From assembly GCF_000485595.1 (NCBI RefSeq), contig NW_014577122.1:319951-350530 (forward strand): a stretch of 30,580 nt of DNA, in the 5' to 3' direction. Of the stretch, positions 10,345 through 19,771 are shown piece after piece (the stretch's first letter is position 1; each line of letters starts with the position of its first letter). The notes under the pieces were generated by a model, which was not told the DNA's origin, did no database searches, and saw nothing but the letters and a program-made list of their open reading frames with translations. The position numbers were made by a program, and so were the translations under genes. This DNA is from Priapulus caudatus. Its lineage: Eukaryota > Priapulida > Priapulimorpha > Priapulimorphida > Priapulidae.

Positions 10345-10866
10345 TACCATGCGGTGTTCTAAACCAAAGGTCCTGCTTGGCGCGGGCACCCTTGTGAGGT
10401 ACCCTGAGGTAATCACAAAGTAGACAGACACGAAATGTACATACAACAATATATCTATTTAATTCTTACACAAACGTACAGAGACAAGTTATTAGTTACA
10501 TATTCAATGCAAGATCTCTAAAAGGAGTTTACACACGCAAATACATTTACTAGTCTTAAAAGGAGTTTTAAGACATACGTTTAAGACGCATACTATAACA
10601 CGAATACGGTAAGACCTAAACTATAACACATATACGAGAACTGTCAAAGCGCTGACCAAGCGCTTTAATACTACATACTCACAGATTGGTACCCTGGATT
10701 GAACTGCCGTTTGGGTCCAGAAGTACGGTTTATATTCTAAATTTAAAGGCAATTAGCCTCGTACGTGACTTCAGTAGTGCTACGAGTTTTTAGTGTAGGT
10801 TAATGATGTCTAGACCAGTGGTCATCTTGACCACTGTCTACATTCTCTAGAAGGGGTGTTTCTTTG
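10345..10866. repeat. Tandem unit 2 of a ~520-bp direct repeat
   Basis: Second copy, 522 bp against 515 bp for unit 1. The shared phrase AAAGGTCCTGCTTGGCGCGG begins at 10366 and at 9851. The hairpin recurs at 10813-10838. The array ends with a third start motif TACCATGC at 10867-10874, after which similarity is lost within about 15 bp. The diverged core (about 10679-10770) retains only scattered matches to unit 1, while both flanks stay nearly identical. Confidence 0.9.
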
Positions 10867-11072
10867 TACCATGCAGTTCTACGTCCCTTGCTTGGACTAA
10901 TGATCATCGTTAATCATGTTCTTTACAACTCCAGCTGGGCGACACGGTCTTAGTTAGAAAGGAGTTTGCTTATCTGTGTAATCTAGCCTTGACGTAGACG
11001 TGGCCAAAGAACCGTGCCTGCCCTGCGGCGTTGCTCTATATCGTAACTGACTTTAGCTTCATTACACATATA

Positions 11073-11359
11073 CCAGCGAGCGTGCGTGTTTACATGTAGA
11101 TATACCAGCGAGCGTGCGTGTGCACATGTACAAGCGAGCGCGCGTCTGTACATATACAAGCTAGCGTACGTGTGTACATGTGCAAGTGAGCGTGCGTGTG
11201 TACATGTACAAGCGAGCGTACGTGTGTACGTGTACATATATACAAGCGAGCGTACGTGTGTACATGTACAAGCGAGCGCGCGTCTGTACATATACAAGCT
11301 AGCGTACGTGTGTACATGTACAAGCGAGCGTGCGTGTGCACATGTACAAGCGAGCGTAC
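11073..11359. repeat. 26-bp minisatellite (ACAAGCGAGCGTGCGTGTGT-like)
   Basis: The landmark CMAGCGAGCG (or CAAGCTAGCG, CAAGTGAGCG) begins at 11073, 11105, 11131, 11157, 11183, 11209, 11243, 11269, 11295, 11321 and 11347. Spacing is mainly 26 bp, with two longer spacings of 32 and 34. A variant pair (CGCGTCTGTACATATACAAG) occurs at both ~11139 and ~11277, hinting at higher-order duplication. The array runs into the assembly gap, so its true length is unknown. Confidence 0.95.
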
Positions 11360-11369
11360 NNNNNNNNNN
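11360..11369. other. Assembly gap (10 N)
   Basis: Ten Ns lie between the 26-bp minisatellite and the GGTC array. Ten is a common placeholder length, so the missing length is probably not 10 bp. ORFs spanning it are invalid. Confidence 0.98.
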
Positions 11370-11433
11370 TCGGTTCGGTCGGTCGGTCGGTCGGTCGGTC
11401 GGTCGGTCGGTCGGTCGGTCGGTCGGTCGGTCC
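11370..11433. repeat. GGTC tetranucleotide array
   Basis: About fifteen CGGT/GGTC units, nearly perfect after one imperfect start. The left edge is unknown because of the gap. Confidence 0.97.
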
Positions 11434-11437
11434 CTCG

Positions 11438-11488
11438 TGTGTGTGTGTGTGTGCGTGCGTGCGTGCGTGTGTGTGTGTTTGTGTGTGC

Positions 11489-11539
<51 letters not shown>

Positions 11540-11545
11540 CGAGCT
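11438..11545. repeat. GT/GCGT array
   Basis: Mixed GT and TGCG units immediately after the GGTC array. The alternating purine-pyrimidine sequence is Z-DNA-prone in principle. Confidence 0.96.
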
Positions 11546-11995
11546 TGTGTGTATGTGAAGGTGTTGCGTATGTGTTGTGGGCGGTATGTCACTCTACGAT
11601 GTTCCACAGCCGCGTCGCTTCCCTGAACAACAGCGGCTAAACACTACAAGCAATACAAGCAATTCGACGCGATTAAAAAGACATTACTACGCCGGCACTA
11701 GCTCCCACGAGTCACATTCTCCGGTGACCACCCTCGGGATGCTTGCTCATATACACGTTTTTTCTTCTGCTGATGCTGCTGCTACCTCTTCTCCACGTAT
11801 CGTCGTCTTACCATGCCGGTTTCATTTGAAATCGCACAGATGTGTGTGCGATGCGCGTGGGTATTTATACAGCAACGCCAGTAGCTGCGTCTAATCATGT
11901 GTTTTACATCTTGGTGGTGGTGGTGGGGGGGGGACTTCTCGGGGAGCTTAGCTCGAAATCCTGCGCTCTGTTTGTTTCTCACACTCGGCGCTCGG

Positions 11996-12003
11996 TGACG
12001 TCA
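11996..12003. promoter_or_regulatory. Full CRE site (TGACGTCA)
   Basis: TGACGTCA within CGGTGACGTCACGG, sharing the GGTGACGTCAC core with the site at 8926. A GATGTGT follows within about 15 bp in both places. The surrounding 11640-12090 sequence is CpG-rich, followed by a CGG run at 12045. No gene start is identified. Confidence 0.4.
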
Positions 12004-12034
12004 CGGAGATGTGTATCAGTAGTCGGCATCGTCC

Positions 12035-12044
<10 letters not shown>

Positions 12045-12083
<39 letters not shown>

Positions 12084-12085
12084 CG
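12045..12085. repeat. CGG trinucleotide repeat
   Basis: About 13 CGG/GGC triplets, one interrupted by a T. Frames reading poly-Gly or poly-Ala through it are not supported as genes. Confidence 0.95.
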
Positions 12086-12099
12086 TAGTCGTCATTGCC

Positions 12100-12690
12100 A
12101 TTACCTAAACTGATTAACAGATGAATTGAATCGGCGATAAAATTTGTGATAGGACTTCCGCACTTATAACTGCGTGGATAGTAAAGACGGGGTAGTGGAG
12201 GTTTGCTGGCATATGCAGTAGCACACTCACTCATTCTAATGTGTGGCGGACGTGCCTAAAAGAGAAAGCCATTGAAAGAAAACCAACAGTTTCCCTTACT
12301 TTAGTTTAGGTTTGTGCACATACACCACCCCGCTATTATGAATAAAGTGCAGTTTGCTTTTGTTTGTGAACAGTAGAGCCAGTTAACTTGCCATATGACC
12401 GGGTTGTAATCATTTTATGCTATCTGGTTGCTTTCTGAAAGTCGCCATGTGACATAATGATAGACAATGACTATAAAACGTGAGATTTGCATATCTGTAG
12501 CTTCATCCGTAGTTCGGGGTGAGTAAGTTCACTGAGATATAGGTTACGAGCACGGCGTTCTACATTTTATCTTAATGGACATCTCATTGATAAGGTACAA
12601 GACACAATACTGCGCGCGTGTGTGGCCGGATTTTTTTATAGAAGCAAAATTTAAATTTAGAATTGGATTTTCAAGTGCATATAGAGTGTA
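12100..12690. other. Unique stretch with a weak promoter-like arrangement
   Basis: No gene is recognised. A TATAAAA (12472-12478) is followed by an octamer ATTTGCAT (12485-12492), the POU-factor motif. About 30 bp downstream of the TATA is TTCATCC, then CGG|GTGAGTAAG, a good splice-donor match, with the intron starting at 12519. TATA, initiator-like site and donor are correctly ordered, but each is short and could be chance. Confidence 0.2.
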
Positions 12691-12695
12691 CGTAT

Positions 12696-12833
12696 CATGA
12701 GCGTATTAAGTATGTACTATATTTATATGACACATGTACACATGTATATTTACTTGTTTCTTATTACTTATGTTATACTTGCATGTATTATACTATATGC
12801 ATGTAAGTATGAATTATACTTAATACGCTTTTG
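12696..12833. mobile_element. Palindromic mini-element 4 (138 bp, 7-bp target duplication)
   Basis: The terminal arms CATGAGCGTATTAAGTAT (12696-12713) and ATACTTAATACGCTTTTG (12816-12833) pair over 18 positions with two mismatches. Exact 7-bp direct repeats TACGTAT lie at 12689-12695 and 12834-12840. The ~100-bp AT-rich interior is unlike the other copies. It includes a weaker nested inverted repeat around ACTTGCATGTA and TGCATGTAAGT. This is the longest member in the window, with no ORF. It shares the GCGTATTAAG sub-type with element 2. Confidence 0.8.
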
Positions 12834-13085
12834 TACGTATGTTTCACCGATCTATTAACTTACGTATGCTGCATATCTGTTTATTCTGGTTCTTGTCAAT
12901 TGCTGGATTATTACATCATAGGCGGCACTTGTATGTGTACGAACATACACGCTTGGGCGGTCAATTAGAATATTTGACACAATCTGCATCAAATATGCGG
13001 CGGTTTGTTAATTATTTTTTTCCTGCGTTTTTCCTGAATATTCAGCTTCTGAAAGGTAATATCTGAAATCAACATGGCATATAAT

Positions 13086-13137
13086 TGTGTGCGTGAGTGC
13101 GTACGCGCGCGCGTGTGTGTGTGTGTAAGTGTGTGTG
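13086..13137. repeat. GT/GC dinucleotide array
   Basis: TGCGTGAGTGCGTACGCGCGCG followed by (GT)n. Simple repeat, no coding evidence. Confidence 0.93.
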
Positions 13138-13505
13138 AAACGTTAAGGTGTATGTAGATATATGTAGATCTCACGCTAGAAGCATAGCGGCTGGTCATGC
13201 CTGGTTTCCTTTCACGCTGTTAAGCAGCGCCTCTGGTGGAGAAAAGTCAACTCTCTCAGTTTTATGAAAACCCGTAAGAAAAAGCGATCAGGTATATGCG
13301 TGTGCGTGTGCGTGTCGGCGTACACTGCGTGTGAAAATGCTTAAAAATGTGACGACAGCTCACCTCTCTGCCTGTATCGGGTCATGACAGCTGGTGGAAA
13401 CATCAGAGGCGCCGTAGGAGAGAAAGAGTAGCGCTGATAGTGTACATGAAAGCCGATTTTAATGTTTAAACTTCGGGTTTGTATCGCGGTGTCGTGCGAG
13501 ATCGT

Positions 13506-13671
13506 CTCCGTGCGTGCGTCCATGCGTGCGTCCGTGTGTGCGTCTGTGCGTGCGTCTGTGTGCTTGCCTGTACGTGGCTGTCCTCCTGCACGCCTCCATG
13601 CGTGCGTCCGTGCGTACGTGCGTGTGTGCGCCCGTGCGTGCGTCTGTATACTGTATATATATATATATGCG
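13506..13671. repeat. TGCG-rich minisatellite ending in a TA run
   Basis: Irregular GTGCGTGCGTCYGTG units to about 13650, then a short (TA)n at about 13657-13671. Related in composition to the 5263-5715 array but without its 48-bp period. Confidence 0.88.
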
Positions 13672-14091
13672 CCCAGAACCTGGGTTAGTTCCCACCTGCG
13701 TCTTCAGCAACCACGAGAAGGAAGAACAGGCGAGATCCATCCTGCCTTTCGCCGTAAGGTTCAGCTGGAATTTTAAGGAGATGAGAGCGAGAACATTCCA
13801 ATATTTCAATCTAAGTTTTTTAATTAGCTGTATTTCAAGCCGACCAAATTAAAACTTGACCATAACATCAATCATATAAAGCCGACGAACCAGCCCGCAG
13901 GCGGGCCGTGACGAGAGTAATTATACTGCTCTAAGCAGTCACGACAGTTTGCGGTAAATCCTAATACGTTTTCCAACGGTGAACAATTATCGGGAGCTTA
14001 TAATCGAACTGTCATTCGCAGTGCGGCTCAAATTTATTAATCAGCGGAGTTCGCTCAGGTCGACCAGGCAAGGAGCCGTGCTGCACCATCC

Positions 14092-14455
14092 GTCCCCACC
14101 CACTCGCTCACACCTCCTCCCACTCCCTCACACGTCTTCCCGTTCTCTCCCACCCCTCCCACTCTCTGACACACCCTCCCACTCTCTCCCACCCCTCTCA
14201 CTCTCTCCCACTCTCTCCCACCCTCTCCCACTCTCTCCCACCCTCTCCCACCCCCTCCCACTCGCTCCCACCCCCTCTCATTCTCTCCCACTCTCTCCCA
14301 CCCCTCCACTCTCTCCCACCCTCTCCCACTCTCTCCCACCCCCTACCACTCTCTCCCACTTTCTCCCACCCTCTCCCACCCCCTACCACTCTCTCCCACT
14401 TTCTCCCACCCTCTCCCACTCCCTCCCACCCCCACCTACATACTCCCACCCCCAC
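14092..14455. repeat. Polypyrimidine minisatellite (CTCTCCCAC units)
   Basis: About 360 bp of CTCTCCCACYC-type units, very nearly pure pyrimidine plus A on the plus strand. The basic unit is about 10 bp (ACTCTCTCCC / ACCCTCTCCC), arranged in irregular 20-30-bp blocks. A 45-bp block (ACCCCCTACCACTCTCTCCC...) is repeated near 14337 and 14377. Forward SHSLPP and reverse GERGWERVG frames are artefacts. Such tracts can form triplex (H-DNA) structures. Confidence 0.94.
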
Positions 14456-14579
14456 CCACTCTTCGTCGTGATTGGAACGGTCCGTTCATTACCTGCCACT
14501 GATACAGTCATCCTCCGGAGTTAACAAGACGAAATTACATGTTACATGGACACCTAACAGCGAAGCGGGAAGCTGATTT

Positions 14580-15170
14580 TCATAGAAATTGCTTTTTTGC
14601 CGGCGCGGGGAAATGGCTCGCCGCGCTACGGCGCTTGACTAAATGCCAGGAACTTGCCGTGGTTTGATTTGTGTGCGCGCGGAGACGGCCAGTTAATATC
14701 GCATGGCCGCCCGAGCCGGCTCTGTTTGTCTTTGATGATATAGCCGTCGTGGATGCTCTCACGGGCGAGAAGTAAGAAAGACAGGCAGGAAATGAAGCGA
14801 GGAAAACCGTCACGCCACGAGGCTGGACGTTCGTGGTGGCGTGTGGGCGGGGGAGAGGGAACTGCGGCGGGGCGGGCAGCAGAGGCGGAGAGGGAAGACG
14901 AGGGAGGAGATCACCTCTCCTCTCCGGTTCCAAATCTACTCCTGGTGGAAGGAGGTTCATTGCGAGGCTCCCCCGTAGTAGCAGTGGATCGGAGACCCGC
15001 CCGCCTGCAGTAACACGCTGCTGTTCCCTAATCGAGGAAAGACGAGCAGGAAATGAGAGCGGTGACTGCGGAGGCGCTGCGAGCGGTGCCTACAGAGAAT
15101 GAACCACGCAGAAGAAACACACGGACAGGAAGCAATCTTACCTGTAAGGGGGAAGTGCGCCAGCGGGCCG
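14580..15170. other. CpG-rich stretch, possible regulatory or exonic region
   Basis: CpG is visibly frequent and the sequence is GC-rich compared with the flanks. Several overlapping frames are open, including a 126-codon minus frame (14580-14960, starting MNLLPPGVDLEPERRGDLLP) and plus frames at 14753-15013 and 14833-15102. Overlapping open frames are expected in GC-rich DNA and no domain is recognised. A CpG-island promoter is possible but no start site can be assigned. Confidence 0.3.
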
Positions 15171-15332
15171 CGCCGATTCCCTCAACATCGGCTGGCCAGC
15201 ACTGCTCAAAACGATCCCGTAGTTACCCGCCTGCATTGTTCTCGATTTATTTCCTGCGTCGTTCCAAAGGAAATTGGTTTTCAGATGGAAGACGGTCACG
15301 GTGATGGATTTTCCATCTCTGCTAGTACTGGA

Positions 15333-15364
15333 CTGTGTGTGTGCGCGCGTGCGTGCGTGCGTGC

Positions 15365-15429
<65 letters not shown>

Positions 15430-15432
15430 CGA
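15333..15432. repeat. GT/GCGT array
   Basis: TGTGTGTGCGCGCGTGCG followed by (GT)n with rare GC steps. A 186-codon frame (15099-15659) crosses it, and its array part is an artefact. Confidence 0.96.
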
Positions 15433-15439
15433 GCGAGAA

Positions 15440-17730
15440 AGAGATTTTGGCTCTTCAAGCAACTCGAAGAAAGGGGGCTCAGCGGTGTTGGTCACCGCAG
15501 TCATTAACAAAGACGTACGCAACCTCAGCGACACCAGCTAATGAGCTCACAGTGCGAACACAAACCCACCCAATAACCTCCTTTGTTCGATGCGAGAGGG
15601 AGCCACTTGGCAGGACCTCTTCATCGGCAGCTTGCCTTTGTCCTGAAATTACTTGTTGATTTCGCGTTTTGCTCCAGATGTATAAAGAACCCATTCAGAC
15701 GCGTGTTCGCGTAATAGGGTAAGCGACCAGGAGTGTGGTGTGCATTCTTTCATCGTGGAAGGACAGCACACCACATGGGTCATTAGTGAACTGCCACGGG
15801 CCTGCCTAATCGCAACACACATCAGCTTATTAATCCAACATCTAGTGATATCCTACCGAGCTTGTCTACCTCGTATTATACCTCCTATTCAAAACGCTCG
15901 TGTATCGACCAGCAGGATATATATTTTGCTATATAATTAACCTTAATTATTTTGAATCTGTGAAGATCATTCGATAAAGTATGTTGACTTTCGATTTCAC
16001 GTCAAGAGTTGCTGAAAACATTCTATTGTCCGCAGCACTGCTGGTAATTTTAGCTAGCTACTTTTATTTAGATCGGTAAACGACTTTTACTATGTTTAGT
16101 TTGATGAGTCGCGATGTATATTTCGGTTGTACGTTAAAGCCCCTGTGGGCTGACGTTGGGACAAATCTGTTACGACGTTAAAGTGTAACATACAGGAGAA
16201 TCTCCAGGCGTAGGAGCGATAACCTGCGACACTAACTCGTGACCTCGTACTTAAAGTGTCTACGTCACGAATCTCCAGAAATTATTTAAAAAAATATAGT
16301 TGAAACCTTATTTTTGTAATTTTTTTGCATCAAAAGTTAGTACTAACGTTACTAAATATATCCTCAAACTCTCACCTGATAAAAATGTTTTTACGTTGGT
16401 TAAATTTGCAAAAATCTTGACGATTTGAATTAGTGTTGTCTAACACTATTTACATATTACTGGCGTCTCTCTGTTGCTGTACTGGTTGCTGTGGTCGATG
16501 TCATCGTGATTTGTGTATGGTGCACAAAGTGGTGCCCAAACAGTTTATGTTTTGATTTGTGTTGGCTATATAGAATATACAATATAGGAAAAATAAATAA
16601 TATATGTTCATGTGTATTATGTTTGCAAAATTATTATTAAAATTGCGAAATGTTATTTGTGTTTTTTTAAATTTCTGCCAACAAAAATGTTTGTGACATC
16701 CCCTTCAGGATAGATCAGAGGCTAGATCAACTAAACGATAAACAATGGTGGGCAGACCAGTGCATCGGAAAGAAAACGAAAGAGAAAAAAGCAGAAAGAA
16801 GATTATATGAGAAACTCCCGCTTAAGTTTACAAGGAATTTTCATGGCTGCCACAATAATTTTGCCAATGCCTCGTTTACCGCAAATGTTCGCTATATCGG
16901 CTAGCTGCGTCTGGGCGCCACACAATAATTTTCGAATTCATGGCGGTTGTTATTGTATCGAGCGTTTGGTTACATCGAATGCACCGGCAAATTAGGGAGT
17001 ATAAAGAAGGTATATAAGCATGAAAAGTAAACAGAAACGCTAATTGTATTTTCATACATTTTATTTTGTACAAATAACACACAAATATACTACTTGCTGG
17101 TGCTCGAAATTCGTGACGTAGACAGTTTAAGCAATAACAAAAGTCAGCGTGATACTCTTTTCTCAGTTCAATCCACCCACTTTATATTTTCTTCGGACTA
17201 ACATTTGGTCGAATATCTCAGTGAATCAGATATTCATTCATAGCAAGACTGGTGCTAGGCTGTCTCTCACATCCCACGAAACGTGTTTTTATTATGAGGC
17301 AGGGAATTTGGAACGGAGGAACGTAACAAATACGGCTAATGTAACTTAATTAATGATAAATAACACATTCTAATAAAAGACCTATTTAATTTTCGCCAAG
17401 ATTTTTTGTTAACACCTTGTAATATTTCTCGATAGTTTCTACTTAAATGGCAATCGTGGTAATCAATGTCTTATAATTCGTCTTCGTCTGACATCTTCTT
17501 GTATTGGTTGTTTGTCGAGGAGATGGTTAATTTTATAGTTTTTCTAGTGTGTCAGCAACATCTGGATAATTTTTGACATTTTCTCAGCGTCAATGTCACG
17601 TTGATGGAGGAGTCGTGTCGTAGGATATTGATATTTCTTTGTCCATCATACGCGATAACGTATATTATGTCTTATCGGTAGCAAGTGCTGTTGTATTTTA
17701 TGTACGTAACTGTTATGCTGGTACGTACAT
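15440..17730. other. Long stretch without recognised genes
   Basis: AT-rich from about 15900. Frames are about 60-70 codons with no motif. A possible decayed palindromic element lies at about 15858-15906: it contains ATTATACCTCCT and ends ACGCTCGTG, similar to the right half of element 2, but no convincing direct repeats flank it. Confidence 0.45.
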
Positions 17731-17735
17731 ATGAC

Positions 17736-17755
17736 CAAGGTATTATTAGCTCTTG
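17736..17755. mobile_element. Palindromic mini-element 5 (20 bp, likely deletion remnant)
   Basis: CAAGGTATTATTAGCTCTTG keeps the right half of element 1 (TATTAGCTCTTG identical) but only CAAG of the left arm, so most of one arm appears lost. The flanks are ATATGAC (17729-17735) and GTGTGAC (17756-17762), matching 5 of 7 with two A/G differences. It fits an old internally deleted member or an imperfect excision product. Weak alone; supported by the other copies. Confidence 0.55.
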
Positions 17756-17820
17756 GTGTGACTAGATTTCTCCCTCGTCCCTAAAGTAATGTGATGGTAA
17801 TAGGTGAAGCTGACTCTTGC

Positions 17821-17842
17821 TATATTATATATATATATATAT
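17821..17842. repeat. TA dinucleotide repeat
   Basis: Short AT/TA run. Confidence 0.95.
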
Positions 17843-17844
17843 GT

Positions 17845-18460
17845 GCTAAGCTTACGCGCGCCGCGTGTTTTAGTCGTGAGATTCTGTTTACAGTTTTTCT
17901 AGGTTTGCTGTGAAAATATTCTTCGAGCACGCGTGGTCGGGTTGCATTGCATTGGCAGAGATATGAGACGCTTTTGTCTGGAAATTACTCGCTAGATGCT
18001 TTTCCCGGGCATTTATATGCGGCGAGAAAAAATGTTTGATCTATTTCTGAAATGATAATCTCAGCTGGATATTAGTCGCACTTGAAACTACCTGGCTAAG
18101 TGTACATGCGCGCATCATTATATGTTAAATATATATTATTACTCATATTTCAATTCTGTCGCCTTGTGAATGCACTAGTTGCGGCGAAATATCGACTTAG
18201 CCACTGAGATAGTGTGAATCCTCGCCACCAGGTGGTGGATGCCACCGGGGGATTGCCCTTCTCTCTACTACAAGTGTGATCAATACAGAGAGTACAATAA
18301 GAGTGTGAGTCCAGCTGACAAGTAAGACTCTGTGTATAGCTGTGGTGATAAGTACACCGATGTAAGACCCAAGCTATATACGGCGGAGAGAAGGCGACGG
18401 CCATTGCACAAAATTTGATTTCATCGAGGTGTGAAATTAAACATCACCTACACCTGAAAC
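17845..18460. other. Unannotated sequence
   Basis: No gene is recognised. A minus-strand 84-codon frame (18150-18404) has no recognisable domain. Confidence 0.5.
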
Positions 18461-18514
18461 GTTCTCAGTTTGTTATAGCGTTGCTTGGTTCTCAGTTTGT
18501 TATAGCGTTGCTTG
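18461..18514. repeat. Perfect 27-bp tandem duplication
   Basis: GTTCTCAGTTTGTTATAGCG followed by TTGCTTG occurs twice back to back (18461-18487 and 18488-18514) without a mismatch, so it is recent. Confidence 0.97.
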
Positions 18515-18828
18515 CCCATTACATATATCCGTGGGTTTTACTCCCGACGTTCACAATTAACGACTATTTCATGTAAGATTTTCTGCATAGATCTAATGTT
18601 CCGCTCGCTGTTTCATTTACAGTTCGTATCATAGTTATCAGTATCAAGTATCAGTTATTCAGTATCGTAGCTATTCAGTGTTATAGTTACGGCTATTTTC
18701 ATTGGTTTATTGTGAACGCATGTTCGAATGCTGACTTCCCTCTGACAGTATTTCGCTCTCTACGATCTGACTCTACCCCAGGTGGCAAATTGTTTAGCGG
18801 GCTACCCGGCAGTACCAGCAACATTCAC

Positions 18829-18850
18829 CAGCAGCAGCAGCAGCAGCAGT
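18829..18850. repeat. CAG triplet repeat
   Basis: Seven CAG triplets followed by looser CAGTA/CAGCAG motifs. Upstream of the CpG-rich candidate exon. Confidence 0.93.
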
Positions 18851-18949
18851 AACATCTATCAGCAGTAGTAACACGGGTCCCGCGGCGACCATGTGCGATG
18901 ATGTCTTGCACACCGCAGTGCCCTCTCTCACAGCATCCTCACAGCATCC

Positions 18950-19087
18950 TCACACGTGCTGCATGGAGACAGGCACTCTCCTCCTCCTCACTCCCCCCCC
19001 CCGTCCTCGACACACGCGCGTGCACCGCTGTGCTTCTCACACAGGTGGTGTGAATGCGCGAGAGTCGATGTGTCTGTACACACGCAC

Positions 19088-19132
<45 letters not shown>

Positions 19133-19619
19133 GGCGCAGTGCAGCGACTAGCTAGTCATTCTGTCCGGCGTCGGCCACAGCCAGGTCGTTCCCGTCGCTG
19201 CTGCAGCACGTGCCTCGCTCGCGTTCCTCCCGCTGCGTTCATGCTGGCTCGGCGAATCCTTGCTGCCTCCTCCTCCTCCACACTCTACGTCATCGCTGGC
19301 AGAGGCGCGAGGCGCGCGAGAAAGAGAACACATCGGAGGATTGCATCAAACGAACAGCTCGCGGGAAGTAAGAAAAGTTCGAGGCGTTAACTGTGGAATA
19401 CGCGGTAACTGTGAACATTGTCATAGTCGTCGACTCCGGCCGTGATTTTGGACGTGTTCGTACCTGTGAACGTGTTCGTGTCTGTGGATTGACTGTTGGC
19501 ATCGCGGCACGTATCATCGTGTGTTTAGTGACGTTGTGACGGACCGCGCATACGCAGACGCGACGAAGCGCGATTCACGTACGCTTGTGATTATAAGATA
19601 CTGATAGTGTTCGGATCAG
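18950..19619 (+). promoter_or_regulatory. CpG-rich region ending in a strong splice donor: possible 5' UTR exon
   Basis: The stretch is CpG-rich and includes a (CACG)n array. It ends GGATCAG|GTGAGTGAAT, an excellent match to the metazoan 5' splice site, with the exon ending at 19619. No long convincing CDS precedes it. The best frame (18956-19390) is partly a translation of the CACG array, so this would be an untranslated first exon of a gene transcribed rightward. Nothing identifies the gene, and a single donor match can arise by chance. Confidence 0.3.
19080..19133. repeat. CACG tetranucleotide array
   Basis: About 13 GCAC/CACG units. Confidence 0.96.
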
Positions 19620-19729
19620 GTGAGTGAATTTACAGTTGAGACAGTGTGTTATCGCTGCCACTCTGTGGCGGCGTGCGGGAACTGTAGTGCATTGCAGTTA
19701 GATCGCCGACGTCAAGACGAGCGAGAGTA

Positions 19730-19771
19730 GATTCCCTTCTTCCTCTTATTGCTCGCAATAAAGAAGGAATC
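19730..19771 (+). other. Compact hairpin, pre-miRNA-like, just inside the putative first intron
   Basis: GATTCCCTTCT (19730-19740) pairs with AGAAGGAATC (19762-19771) with one bulged C. A 5-nt bulge TCCTC follows, then a perfect 6-bp apical stem TTATTG/CAATAA closed by CTCG. GCGAGA upstream can extend pairing with TCTCGC downstream. The stem is short for a canonical pre-miRNA and matches no miRNA I recall. It lies 110 bp after the donor at 19620. Confidence 0.35.

Noticed and set aside
9830-10866. Tandem units as a pair of retrotransposon LTRs
   Set aside because: No internal region, primer-binding site, polypurine tract or target duplication could be supported.
11086-11640. ORFs spanning the assembly gap
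   Set aside because: They include unknown residues from the Ns and repeat-derived sequence, so frame continuity is meaningless.
19687-19700. GTGCATTGCAGTTA resembling miR-33
   Set aside because: Matches only the seed and part of the centre. The site is a near-palindrome with no separate hairpin arm.
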